The notes under the pieces were generated by a model. That model made no database searches and was not told where the DNA came from. It saw only the letters and a program-made list of their open reading frames with translations. A stretch of 64,000 nt of DNA, taken from Micropterus salmoides (lineage: Eukaryota > Chordata > Actinopteri > Centrarchiformes > Centrarchidae). The position numbers and the translations under genes were made by a program. The first letter of the stretch is position 1. Each line of letters starts with the position of its first letter. Location of the stretch: the NCBI RefSeq assembly GCF_014851395.1, contig NW_024041484.1:3055015-3119014 (forward strand), written 5' to 3'. Shown here one piece after another: positions 22,104 through 32,659 of this stretch.

Positions 22104-23554
22104 TTAGTGCGCAGAGGTCCATTCAAACCAGCCCTGGATTTTTCTTAACCTACAGAAAATTCTTGAAAAGGTTTCCATACAATTCAAGAGTATTACAGAG
22201 ACAGGCGTCCAACTGCAGACCTCCACTGTGGAGTCGCTTCCGGCGCAGGCTCCTCTGTCAGGACAGGAAATAACCATAAATAAACTGTTTTTTAATGTCC
22301 CCACAGGACATAACGTGATGCATTCTTGGTTATTTTGCTACTCTACACATTGTGACAATGGTAGGTGACTGGTTAGCATTATCCAAAACATTGACAAAAG
22401 TCTGAATGCATTGATCTTGATAGTGTAATCTATGTGTATACAGTGAATAAGGTAAAAGTATTATAACAGTAGGCTACTAACTTTAGTGTCTCCATTCATT
22501 TTTAAAAAGTGAATATTTAGGATATTTACAGAATTATCGATACAGGTATACATGTTGTATGTGTGTTCATTTTATAGATTTTACAGTTTGATAGTCCACA
22601 AGCTGTAGTCCATATAGTCCGTTAGGGTTCTAGTTACGGTCCATAAGGTGGGTCTGAGCTCTTATGGAAGCAGTAAAATCTTGCATCTGTGGGGGTCACT
22701 AATTCATTTACCAACAACCATTATTTTTAATCAGTGACATTGAAATAATTATTTACATTAATAAGATAAACAGGCTAAGTTTTCCAAATGAACTAATTTG
22801 CGCACCGCATGAATCTCATTACAACATGATTAATAATAATTAATGAGATATCATAAAGGGCAGGTTTGTGGTCTGTCCTTGAGCAGTAGTCTTTGTTGGT
22901 TTATTTCAGGCTTTTGAAACTTAAACTTTGTTGCAGTATCACACACATCTGGGGCAAGTAGTGTGCTGCTGTGTGTGAGAGAAAGTGTTGACCACGTAAT
23001 GAGCAATGAAATCTCTGTCTGTCTAGGCTCAAGCTATTATTTAATTATTTATCAATCTCCGCTGGTAACGTTCGATATATTACAGACCCCCACAAAGCTC
23101 AAATTATAACTGTAGTCCGGTTCCCCCAGTTGTCAGTTTTTCATATTAAATTCGGCTGATGGCAGTAAAATGCCAAAGTATATATTACTCTTCAAAAGGA
23201 AATTATGAATGAGAAGTGTGTGTGTGTGTTTTAAGAAGACTGGAAGAGAGGCTGAGTTACACTCTTTATCAACGACATTTTTCTGTGAATTGATGTGTCT
23301 GCTGTATGGATGGATCAATGTCCTATTTTGACAGAATAAATAAATAGTGCCTGTAACAAAGATACTGTTACTAGTTGAATTATTGAAGCGATATACAGTC
23401 GGCTTTGTGGCTACAATGGCAAGTTAATTGCTAAGTAGGCTCAAATCAATACGCTATATGTAAGGAATTAGCCTACTAGCTTTCACTGACAATGTTGACA
23501 AATTAATTCAATTTAAATCAATAACAAAATCCCTTTCCCTGTAAGTGTCTACAT
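22104..23554 (+). repeat. Repeat R, copy R1 (left part)
   Basis: The core 22428-23546 is homologous to 46463-48061 (copy R2), with runs such as 'ggggcaagtagtgtgctgct' and 'gtgtctccattcattttt' in both. R1 is interrupted after 23554 by a hAT element and resumes at 29464. The left portion (22200-22275) resembles the complement of the R2 right end (48130-48215), which suggests that the family has inverted termini. It has no coding capacity I can see. A non-autonomous hAT is my best guess, because R2 sits between near-identical octamers. Confidence 0.7.
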
Positions 23555-23950
23555 CAGTGGTCAGCAATAGGTGGCCAGATTGTTTTGATAGCAATAAAAT
23601 AAAAAATATAATACAAATAAATTGATTGCAGCTGATGCTGAAATAGATCTCAGTCATGAGAGCTACAGTTACTCACACAATCTCTTCCACTCTGGCTTGC
23701 TTGACACACCTCTGAAAAAGCCATCAGTAAACGTGTGATTGGATTCCCTTGAATCTCCTCAGGTGTCAATGGTCAATGAAAATAAGAGTCCACAAGTTTA
23801 TGAATGCAGATCAAACGCCAAGACGTGCGCACACTGCAGCACATGCTTTATGTGAGCATGTGCAAAAGTGTCCTTATAATCAATTTGTTTCACGAGGAAG
23901 AAAAAAAATATCCAGTTAGTTGTAATCGATCTTGTAACCTCCCTAACGGG

Positions 23951-24052
23951 CAGTGTTGGGCAAGCTACTTGGAAAATGTAGTGAGCTAAGCTACTAGCTA
24001 CTCTACATGAAATTAAGCTTAATTACAGCTACAGCAATGTGGTAAAAGGCTC
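23951..24052 (+). repeat. Fragment starting 'cagtgttgggcaagctact' (hAT-type terminus)
   Basis: A common dispersed fish repeat begins with this phrase and continues with alternating 'gctact'/'gtagt' motifs. The fragment stops where DIRS copy B begins. A related phrase ('ttgggcaacacgttactg') hosts the LTR at 36606. Confidence 0.5.
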
Positions 24053-24252
24053 TCTCGTTCCCCTTCTCGGGGAACCAGGGTTACATACGTAACCCGAGAC
24101 GTTCCCCTTCGAGGGAACTCGAACTGCGTCGGTTACGACACTATGGGAACGAGATACCCACTAAACCGTGCCGAAAACCCCGCCTGCCCCTGTGTGCAAT
24201 AAAGTGGCACTACTAAGAGGAGAGCGCACGAGTGCCAGGTGCCGAAGGAAGG

Positions 24253-25257
24253 TCAAGACTGTAAAACCGAATGAATGTGTGCGGAGTGGCACAGCCAGCC
24301 GCTAAACAACATCCTGCAAGAGGCCCCGGAAAGGAGGGCTCGAGAGGCCGCCTTGCCTCTGGTAGAATGAGCCCTCACAGCCACAGGTGAAGGCAAACCG
24401 CGCACCTGATAGGCCAGGGAAATAGTCTGAACAATCCAGTTGCTAATAGTATGTTTGGATGCAGGGAGCCCGGCCCTGGGAGACCCAAAACACACTAGCA
24501 GCTGGTCAGCCTTCCTCCAACGGGAGGACCTCAGAGTGTAAATACTCAGTGCTCTGACAGGGCAGAGCAGATGAAGTCTCCCGTCCTCCGCCGTCACATG
24601 AGGTGGAGGATGAAATGCCTGCAGCACTGTGGACCCTGCCGCACAAGAAGGCACTTTAGGGATGTATCCTGAATGAGGGTGCAGGATAGCCCTAATATTC
24701 CCCGGGGCAAACTCCAGGCTTTGCGGGGAAACCGAAAGCGCTTGGAGCTCCCCCACCCTCCTCAGAGAGGTGATAGCAAGGAGAAAGGCCATCTTGAGGG
24801 TCAAGTGCTTAGCCTCAGCTGACTCCAGGGGTTTGAAGGGGGCCTCAGCCAACGCCCCAAGAACCACTGCCAGATCCCAAGTGGGAACCTTGGACCGAGT
24901 CGCAGGTCTCATCCTCCGGGCACCACGGAGGAAAAGTACAACCAAGGGAAGTTTCCCCAAGAACCCCTCCCTCAGAGGGGTGTGGAAAGATGAAATAGCT
25001 GCCACGTACACCTTGAGGGTGGAAGGGGAAAGACCAGCAGAGAACCGGTCCTGGAGGAACTCAAGTACCTGAACCACCGGGCAGGTAACAGGGTCCACCG
25101 ACCGCTCCCTACACCAAGTGGAGAAAACACTCCACTTCAGGCTGTACATCCTCCGTGTGGACGGGGCCCTGGAGCTCAGGAGGGTCTCGACTGCTCCGGC
25201 TGTTAGACCCGCCTCTAGGTACTGTGCCCCCTCAGGGGCCAGACCCACAGTCGCCAT
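24253..25257 (-). pseudogene. DIRS tyrosine recombinase, copy B, C-terminally frameshifted
   Basis: From the ATG at 25257 the protein follows the copy A recombinase closely through the catalytic Arg ('SLRRVGELQALS') and the His-x-x-Arg motif ('AHSTRG'). At about 24305-24320 two single bases are missing compared with copy A. After 'SGAS' the frame therefore reads 'CRMLFSGWL' and ends without the 'FYSLDL' nucleophile. The product would lack the catalytic tyrosine. The open frame extends upstream of the ATG to 25734 in a frame overlapping the RT/RNase H gene. Confidence 0.88.
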
Positions 25258-27048
25258 ATGGCGGGGCAAGGGTGAAGAACCCGGCCCTGCGCCTGGGACA
25301 GCAGGTCTCTCCTCAGAGGGACCCGCCACGGCGGGCCGTCCAGGAGCGACATGATGTCCGAGAACCACACCCGGGTTGGCCAGAACGGGGCTACGAGCAG
25401 TAGGCCGACATAGTCCTGGCGGACCCGCTCCAGAACCCAGAGCGACTGGGGGAAAAGCGTACAGACGTAGCCTCGGCCACGAATGTACCATGGCGTCCAG
25501 ACCCAACGGGGCTGGAGGAACGAGAGAAACCATAGCGGGCAGTGTGTAGTCTCTTGAGACGCAAACAGATCCACATCTATGGGGCCGAACTCTTCGCACA
25601 AGAGCTCCACCACTTCGGGGTGAAGTCTCCATTCCCCGGGCCTCAGCCCCTGCCTCAACAGCAGGTCTGCTCCCTGATTCTGTGTCCCCAGGAAATACAT
25701 CGCCCTGAGCGATAGTAACCTCTGCTGGGACCACAGGAGGATCTGACGCGCCAGTCTGTACAGAGGGCGCGAGCGCAGACCGCCCTGGTGATTCAGATAG
25801 GCCACCACCGCTGTGTTGCTCTCCTCAGAACGAACCAGGACGTGGTGGCCTTGGAGATCGGGCAGGAAACTCCTTAGAGCCTGGAACACCGCCAACATCT
25901 CGAGACAGTTGATATGCCACTCGGATCGATGCACCTGCCAGGATCCCCTTGCAAAGCGGCCGTCCATGACCGCGCCCCAGCCCGTGAGGGAGGCGTCTGT
26001 CGAAATAACCAGCCGGCGACAAGACCCTCCCAGCACGGGCCCCTGGGACAGGAACCAAGTTTCCTTCCAAACTGATAGGGAACGAAGACACTTGCGCGTA
26101 ACCCAAACCAGACGGAGAGGATTCCCCTCGGGGAAAAACCCTTGTTCCTTAGCCACCACTGCAGGGGTCTCATGTGCAGCAGTCCAGATGGTATTACGCT
26201 GGACGCAGCCGCCAGGAGACCCAACACTCGCTGAAAGTGTTTCATAGTGATGGCGTGGCCTAACTTCACCCCTTTCACGGCAGCCAATATGGTGTCGACA
26301 CGTGCCGGAGACAATTGTGCCCGCATCGTTGTTGAATCCCATGCAACCCCTAGGAACGTAGCCTGTTGGGTAGGCGCCAGCACGCTCTTCTTTGCGTTGA
26401 GCCTCAGCCCTAAACGCCGCAGACGAGCCAGAACGACATCTCGATGCCGAACCGCCAACTCTCGAGACTGGGCTAGGATGAGCCAGTCGTCGATGAAGTT
26501 GAAATCCGGATGCCCCGGAGCCTCAGCGGGGCCAGTGCTGCATCCATACACTTGGTGAATGTGCTAGGGGAAGTGCCAGGCCGAATGGAAGAACCCGATA
26601 CTGGTAAGCCACACCCCCGAAGGCAAACCTCAGGAACTTCCTGTGAGAAGGACGGATGGAGACCTGTAAATAGGCGTCCTTTAGATCTATCGTGACGAAC
26701 CAATCCTCAGATTGGATGTGCGTCACGGTGGCGGGGATGATGAGCATCTTTAACCTGAATCTCCTCAGAGACCGGTTAGAACCCGCAGATCCAAAATAGG
26801 GCACGCAGCCCTCCGTCCTTCTTGGGGACTATGAAGTCTCTGTCTGGGGGGGAGACATGTTCCACGGCCCCTTTCCTCAGCAGAGTACAAACTTCCTGTC
26901 CCAACACCGGACCTTGCTCCGGGTGGACCACAGTCCAAACCACCCCCTCTCTTCTGTTGAATTTGGAGGGCGGGCTTTGAACTGTAGTCGATACCCATCT
27001 ATGGCAGTGCGCAGGACCCGCAGAGAAATGTTCGTCAGGCTCCGCCAA
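25215..27048 (-). pseudogene. DIRS RT/RNase H, copy B, frameshifted
   Basis: The RT catalytic loop is present as 'FIDDWLILAQ' near 26490 (Y-I-D-D in copy C). A long frame at 25215-26342 carries RNase H ('ISTDASLTGWGAVM', 'LEMLAVFQALRSF', 'NTAVVAYLNHQGG') and the conserved DIRS region after it ('DVDLFASQETTHCPLWF', 'LLLVAPFWPTRVWFSDI'). Frames change near 26110, 26550 and 26760. Within the post-RNase-H region, an alternative frame carries the family-typical 'PLGLDAMVHSWPRLRLYAFP'. That implies one indel on each side of it. The protein would copy element RNA inside the particle. Confidence 0.88.
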
Positions 27049-27299
27049 GCGTCTGCAAAGTCTGCCAACGGAACCAGCCCCTCGGGGCTGGTGGTCGGTG
27101 TCTCGTGTGATCTTCTGGTGGACCCCTGAAGCCCCAGAACGGCAGGGGGGAGCCGCCGAAGATCCACGGTGAGTGAGTCGGGATGCCGTCCGTCTGCAGA
27201 CCTCGGGGCAGGCAGTACGGTGCGGACTCGATGGTGGCAGGTGCGTCCTGAACGTGTAAACGGCGGGATAACATCACCTGTTGCCACGGCGGAGGGGAC

Positions 27300-27340
27300 C
27301 TCGGTCGGCCTCCGGGGGGGGGGGGGGGGTGCGGGAGGGG
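27300..27340. repeat. Poly-G run within DIRS copy B gag/pol junction
   Basis: About 17 consecutive G starting near 27317. Runs of this kind are prone to polymerase slippage, and the length may not be reliable in the assembly. Confidence 0.9.
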
Positions 27341-27397
27341 AGAAAGACTCCCCTACCCCGGTCTTCCCTGAGCTCCATAGGGACTGGATGACGGTCC

Positions 27398-28703
27398 TCA
27401 GATCGCGTCTCTCAGACGGCTGAGGGTGAGAGCGCCGCCTCGCTGCCCCAGCTCCTCGGGGGGCCCCGAGAAGCGACACTCTGCTTCCCTCCTCTCCGTA
27501 GGAGCTCGTAGAGGGAAGGGACCTACGCCTGGCAGCCTCAGCTGCCTTGGGTCCAGACCGGCGAGGGAGGTACTGGCGGAACGCTTCGCACTGCGTCTAA
27601 CGCTTCGTGGTTCTGCGAAGCTCCGCCAGATCTTCCTCGGAGGGACCCCCCCTCTGAACCATCTCATGTAGCAGGTTGGCTTGGTAGGCTTGAAGCACCG
27701 TGGTGTGCAAGCTCGCACCTGCCTGGCCCGCTGCCATGTACGCCTTCCCCACAAGCGTGGATGTGGTGCGACATGGTTTGGATGGTAACGCCGGCTTCTC
27801 CAGGGAGGACGCAAGTCGAGGGGAGAGATAGCTTGCAAGCTCATCCTCCACCCGAGGCATCCTCCCATAACCACGGTCCCTAACCCCCATCACATTACTG
27901 TAGTTCAGTGATCTGGGTGTGGAAAGCCATGTAGAGAAGGGTCTGCCCCATGATTTACTCTTATTAGTTCATCATGTAAATCAGGAAAGAATGGCAGAGA
28001 CCGACGTGGAGGTGGCGTGTGGTGCTTAAGAAACCTTTCATCAAGCTACCACTAGCCTGTGGTGTCTGCTCCTCCCGTGGCCAGTTGATGTTGAGCTTAG
28101 CCACAGCTCTAGTCACCACCTCCAGCAGCACGTCATAGTCGGGCGCGGCCAGATGACGCCGCCTCGACACCCGGAAGTCATCGTCCACTGCGCTGAGCAC
28201 GTCCGCCTCCTCGGAGTTGGATTGCTGCAGCGTCTCCGGATCCAAAACCGCGAGCGGGAGAAGCCGTGAACGGGCTCCCGAACGAGGAAAGGAAGCATCG
28301 GAGCCAGCAGATGAAGGTCGGGAAAAAGCCTCAGCCGTCCCGAAATCCTCCGACAGATCACGCTGTGAACCCATGAGTGAAGCCGCCGGGCTGCCTCAGC
28401 GGCCGCAGGGCCCGCGCCACAGGGTGAACACATCCGGCCATCCTCGGAAAAGAGAGCAATGCTGTACCTCAGTACCCGCACGGAAAGGGCTTCGCAACGG
28501 GCGCAGGCAGCCCCCTCGAGAGCTGCCCGGGCGTGCTCCATCCCCAAACATGAGACACACATCTCATGAGAATCTCCATCCGTGATGTACCGAGGGCAAG
28601 AAAAAACACACCTTCTGTACATCTGGTTGCCGGACATGCTGGTAGACTTCTTCTTCAGGTAAGACACACTGCTTGTAGGACTGGAGCTTTCTTCAAACAA
28701 CAT
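27398..28703 (-). pseudogene. DIRS gag, copy B
   Basis: Starts 'MLFEESSSPTSSVSYLKKK' at 28703, followed by the Cys-rich stretch 'CPRYITDGDSHEMCVSCLG' and 'GAACARCEALS'. It then breaks into overlapping frames (27964-28374, 27597-27893, 27398-27874). The segment 'EEDLAELRRTTKR' runs into a stop at the same deletion junction as copy A. The helical core visible in copy C is absent. Gag would form the element's particle. Confidence 0.8.
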
Positions 28704-29258
28704 ACAGAGCGCCTGCTGAATAAAAAAGCTAATGATGAGTGTGTACAGGTGTGCTTTATACTCCTCCGGTTATTCCGTCACACCTTACCGTTCTAGCAAC
28801 AGGCCAATAGGATTGGAGTGATTTCATTCACGTTCAGACCTGCTTCGCCTAGAGGCGTTCCCATAGTGTCGTAACCGACGCAGTTCGAGTTCCCTCGAAG
28901 GGGAACTCTCCTACTTCCTGCCATATCATTGCAGCTAAATGTATTTCCTCATGCAACAAACGGAGAACCATTGTTGTTTGTATAAAGTTACTTAATTATC
29001 ACATTATTTATTAATTATATATATTTATTGTTTATATGTGAATTTGTGCTCTGGCAACATTGCAACTTAAACAACCTAAACATTCATGGGCAAGAAAGAG
29101 AGAGAGAGAGAGATCTCTCATCTCACCTTATGGAAAGTTTCTGCCACTACATATCAAAGTTTCCTCCTCACTAGAGGAAGAGGTGCTGGACCCTGATCCT
29201 TCTCACAAGAGGTGTTACAGTAACTATCACAATATAAAGTAAACTCAATCACGCATGT

Positions 29259-29296
29259 CACCGTCACAGGAAGCACTTCTGCTTCCTGTGACGGTG
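29259..29296. other. Perfect 17-bp hairpin with a 4-base loop
   Basis: The arms 'caccgtcacaggaagca' (29259-29275) and its exact complement (29280-29296) are separated by CTTC. It lies inside the hAT body, downstream of DIRS copy B. It could be a palindromic insertion or the folded centre of a small foldback element. There is no evidence of transcription. Confidence 0.9.
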
Positions 29297-29471
29297 TGAC
29301 ACCAAAATGTGTGACCTATCAGCACCAAAAGTACTTGGTTGAGTTTAGGTACCGAAAGTACTTGGTTATGGTTAGGAAAACATCATCGTTTTACTTTGTT
29401 CTGGCCTGCCATGTAACGAATTGAAAATATTTGGCCCGATGCCAGACTTTTTGCAGACCCCTGGTCTACAT

Positions 29472-31735
29472 GATTAAATTTTTGAATGCGTTTCCTGTGA
29501 ATTAAAATTTTGAAACAATTTCTTTGATAGAAAAGAGTTTGAGCATTGATCTCTTTATGAACGACACAATGCCATATTTGGCAGTTTTATCATATATTCT
29601 ATGATATACTGTGTACTCTGTTTTATTGCTGTACTTTAACCTCATAATTACTGTTTTTTGTTGTAAATTTATATTTGGTGCCTTTGAGTTAATATTCATC
29701 AAGTTATCATACATCAAGACTCACAAACATGATTTTTCATACAATGCTCTTAATGTAAATCTTTCTTCCATTCAGTGCACACTGGGAGAGTGGTGACAGT
29801 TTCCCCCACTTTCATACATAACCTGATTATCAGCACACAGCCATTTGTAACAAGATGCCACGTAGAGGGAAATGCCGCCTGTAAGAGAGGCTGAGAGCAG
29901 ATGGCAGGCTGATTGAAAGGATTAGTACAAATTAGTGGGAGGCTGTTACCTATAAATGTATGAAAATATATCAAACAAATGGGAAGCAGGTGAAAGTATT
30001 GGGAAGCTGTGTGTGTGTGTGTGTGTGTATACGCAGCTCCCTCTGTAAGCAAGGTGAATGCAGATATGGGTCAGGGGAGAGCAGATGATGTATTAACTGA
30101 AACAGGAAATGCATCTGCTTCTTCTGCAGCTTTGGGCCATAAACACACCTTGAAGGCAGAAAGCAGTGAAAACACCATCTGCCAGTCTCATCCTAAATAA
30201 TAGTCAGGAACTGAATTGGTAAATGCATTCCACCCATAACACAGCAGCAGAGTCAAGAGAAGAGCACTATATTCTTCAGTCAGGTGAACTAAATTTGTTA
30301 GTATTGTACTGTTGCCAAAGACTGATTTATTGACTAAAGGTCAGGTGATAAACTGTGAGCTTCAGTATTTATGAATTTATTCCACACAGACACAAGGAGG
30401 CAGATTTATTACTTGAGACCTAAATCACAAGGCAATCAAGAGAGCATATCTTCTTGGCATACATAAGGATGCTGAATAACAATGAGGGCAGTGTCTGTTA
30501 TTAAAGGGTAACTTAGGTATTTTTCAACCTGGACCATATTTCCCAATGTTTTTGTGTCTATGTGACTAACTGGGACAACATTTGTTTCAAAATTGTCCAG
30601 TATTGAGTGAGCACACTGCTGCCGGCAGCAGCAAGACAGGGCTGGAACATAACCCTTGCAGGCAATTGCACCCCATTAAAGTACATCAGCTAAAGTGTTT
30701 GTTTCAGATTGTTATGTGTCTGACAGCGTTAGAGAAAGGATCCCTACAGCGATAAATCTTTTTTTAAAGAGTGAGATCCTTTTTGTTTGTAACCAGAAAC
30801 AGTCGCTAGGTCATTCAGACGGCCTGACATAAGGCCCTCTAACCACCCCTAAACAGGACGGGGGTCAAAAAGGGCCTGCCAGACCAAAGGCTTTCGCTTC
30901 CACTCTGGTTGTAAAGTAATCAACCAGACAAAGTTTATTAACTGATTTAACCTCAAGACTGTTAAAATGACAATTTAACCCGATCCAGATAGATAACCTC
31001 TCGCTGAAATAGGAATATCAGGACCTCTAGGTGGACAGAGGCCATAAACTAAGGGTGTACTCACACTAGGCGATCCGTAACGTGCCCCAGCACATTTAAC
31101 ACCCAAAGTCCGGTTCGTTTGACCAGTGTGAGTGCAGTGTTTCCCGCAGAATGACAGTCGATATTGACTTCCAGCGAAGTACAGCGTGCTTATCTCGACA
31201 ACCCAGCTGTGATCCAACATTGACATACTGTAGCTCTCCTTATTAGCTAGGTTCCTTACATGTTTGCTAATAACTAGCTAATAACTATCAGTATGTGGCA
31301 GTCGGCACTGATAACTGTGGCAGGCTGCCACAAACAACTCAATGTGTGGGAAACACCGCTCAGATCGTTAGGCGCAGTGTGAGCGCAGGCCAATCGTGCT
31401 CGGGCACACACACAGAGACCCAAATCAAAGAGCGTACTAATTGTTTCTTTACATGTACTCTTTACATCCTGGTGAAACTGATATGACTGGCAGTCATAAA
31501 ACCCCCCTTACTCTAACTCTTATGTACTAAGAGTAAAAATGTGAAAACGGTTAAATACTGTACATAATGCCACCCTGTGTTACAGCATTGAATTAGATAT
31601 GAATTCTAGAACCACAGTGCCTCCTCGAAGGACAAAGAGGTATAACAAGCCATTGGACCAAACTCATCTCTTTGTGCTCATTTACTGTCCGTGTTTATCG
31701 TTTAACTCATGACGTGTTTCAACTAATTTTCTTAT
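29472..31735. other. Unassigned region with fragments of non-autonomous transposons
   Basis: R1 resumes for about 30-45 bases at 29464. No gene is recognised beyond. A (GT)n run lies at 30008-30027. The stretch 30498-30770 begins 'ttaaagggtaacttagg', and 31048-31160 begins 'gggtgtactcacactagg'. Both are phrases of common fish DNA-transposon repeats, but I could not define both ends of either. Confidence 0.45.
30498..30770 (+). repeat. Fish dispersed repeat starting 'ttaaagggtaacttagg'
   Basis: The phrases 'aggtatttttcaacctggacc' and 'gcaggcaattgca' are familiar from a widespread fish non-autonomous DNA transposon. Only one end is visible. Confidence 0.45.
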
Positions 31736-31744
31736 ATATTTCTT

Positions 31745-32030
31745 CTTAATATGTGTTCACACTGAAAGCAAATCTAGCGTTTTGCTTGGCTTGATTACAT
31801 ATAAAGTCAATGCAAATATGGGAATTTGCTCCAGGCGGTGCGGAAGATGCGTTTGTTGTAACATTCGCTGGTTCGCTCAAGTTCAAATTTTTCAACTTGA
31901 GTGTGAAATCTGCATTGCTTCTCAGCAGAAAACTTTTGTATTTCCGGTTTCACTGTTATTGTTAGTGGCGTTTGGCACCCAGAGCTCTGTTGAACTACTA
32001 CTTCATATTTATATAAAAACCCGACAAAAC
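31745..32030 (+). repeat. DNA-transposon terminus related to the element at 46687-47443
   Basis: The terminus 'gttcacactgaaagcaaat' and the following 170 bases match the complement of 47250-47443. A second block (31940-32025, 'ggcacccagagctctg', 'tatataaaaa') matches the complement of 46862-46950. The same order of blocks implies common descent. It lies directly upstream of the ZMYM-type hAT relic and may be that element's terminus. Confidence 0.6.
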
Positions 32031-32659
32031 TGGACACTGGATAAGAAAGCGAGGAAGTTGAACTACATAGTGAGTTCAGAAAATGTGTCTGTAACTTTAT
32101 TCAAGCTATCGTAGTACTTTACTGTGAACATTTTAGCATAGCATAGCCCTGATTGATCTGAACTCCATTCAGAAAACAAAAATTTTAAAAGTTGTTGTTC
32201 AGCTGACTTGCTGATGTTTACTTTGGGTTCTTACAGCTGTAATCGCTGGTTGTGTTTATTAGTGTTATCACGTTGTGTGTGAACAGTTAGCAGTTATTCA
32301 GCGGATTAAATTTGCGTTGTATATGAAAACACCATTAGCCCTTGGTCTTGAAATAACCCTGCGCTGAATCGAGCGGACTGTGGTAGTAGGTAGTCATCAT
32401 AGTGAGAGAAGTTGTGGAACATGAGGGGCAAGCTAACCAGGGACCGGAAGAGGCTAGCTGTAGCAGCACGCCCATACGGTCTGTGAGCCCTCGACGAGCT
32501 GAAGCTAGCTGTAGCAGCAGAAGCGGGGGCAGCAGCGAACAGTGGATTTATCAGGTGTCCGACCCAGCATTGTCGGTGGCAAGATGCTTGCGCTGTCCTA
32601 ATCAATCGCGCACACAGCGCTTTTCTTAAAAGGAGCAAATATCCAGCCTCAACCTGTGA

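Larger units (their letters stand above)
24053..28906 (-). mobile_element. DIRS-like tyrosine-recombinase retrotransposon, copy B (longest copy)
   Basis: Bounded by 50-bp inverted terminal repeats that are identical (24101-24150 and 28857-28906), with the palindromic block 24053-24100 outside the left one. On the minus strand the order is leader, gag, RT/RNase H, post-RNase-H domain, tyrosine recombinase. It keeps segments lost from copy A (RT active site, region after RNase H) and from copy C (recombinase). It still shares with copy A the same deletion in the gag core. Several frameshifts disable it. Confidence 0.92.
23555..29463. mobile_element. hAT-like DNA transposon with 8-bp target duplication, hosting DIRS copy B
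   Basis: The octamer GTCTACAT occurs immediately before 23555 (23547-23554) and immediately after 29463 (29464-29471). The element starts CAGTGGTCAGCAA and ends, on the complement, CAGGGGTCTGCAA, a typical hAT inverted terminus. Copy R2 at 48062-48069 has one uninterrupted GTCTACAT followed by 'gattaaa', so it acts as an empty site. The unit is 5.9 kb, but 4.85 kb of it is the nested DIRS copy B, leaving about 1.05 kb of hAT sequence. I see no transposase in that, so the element is non-autonomous. Confidence 0.88.
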
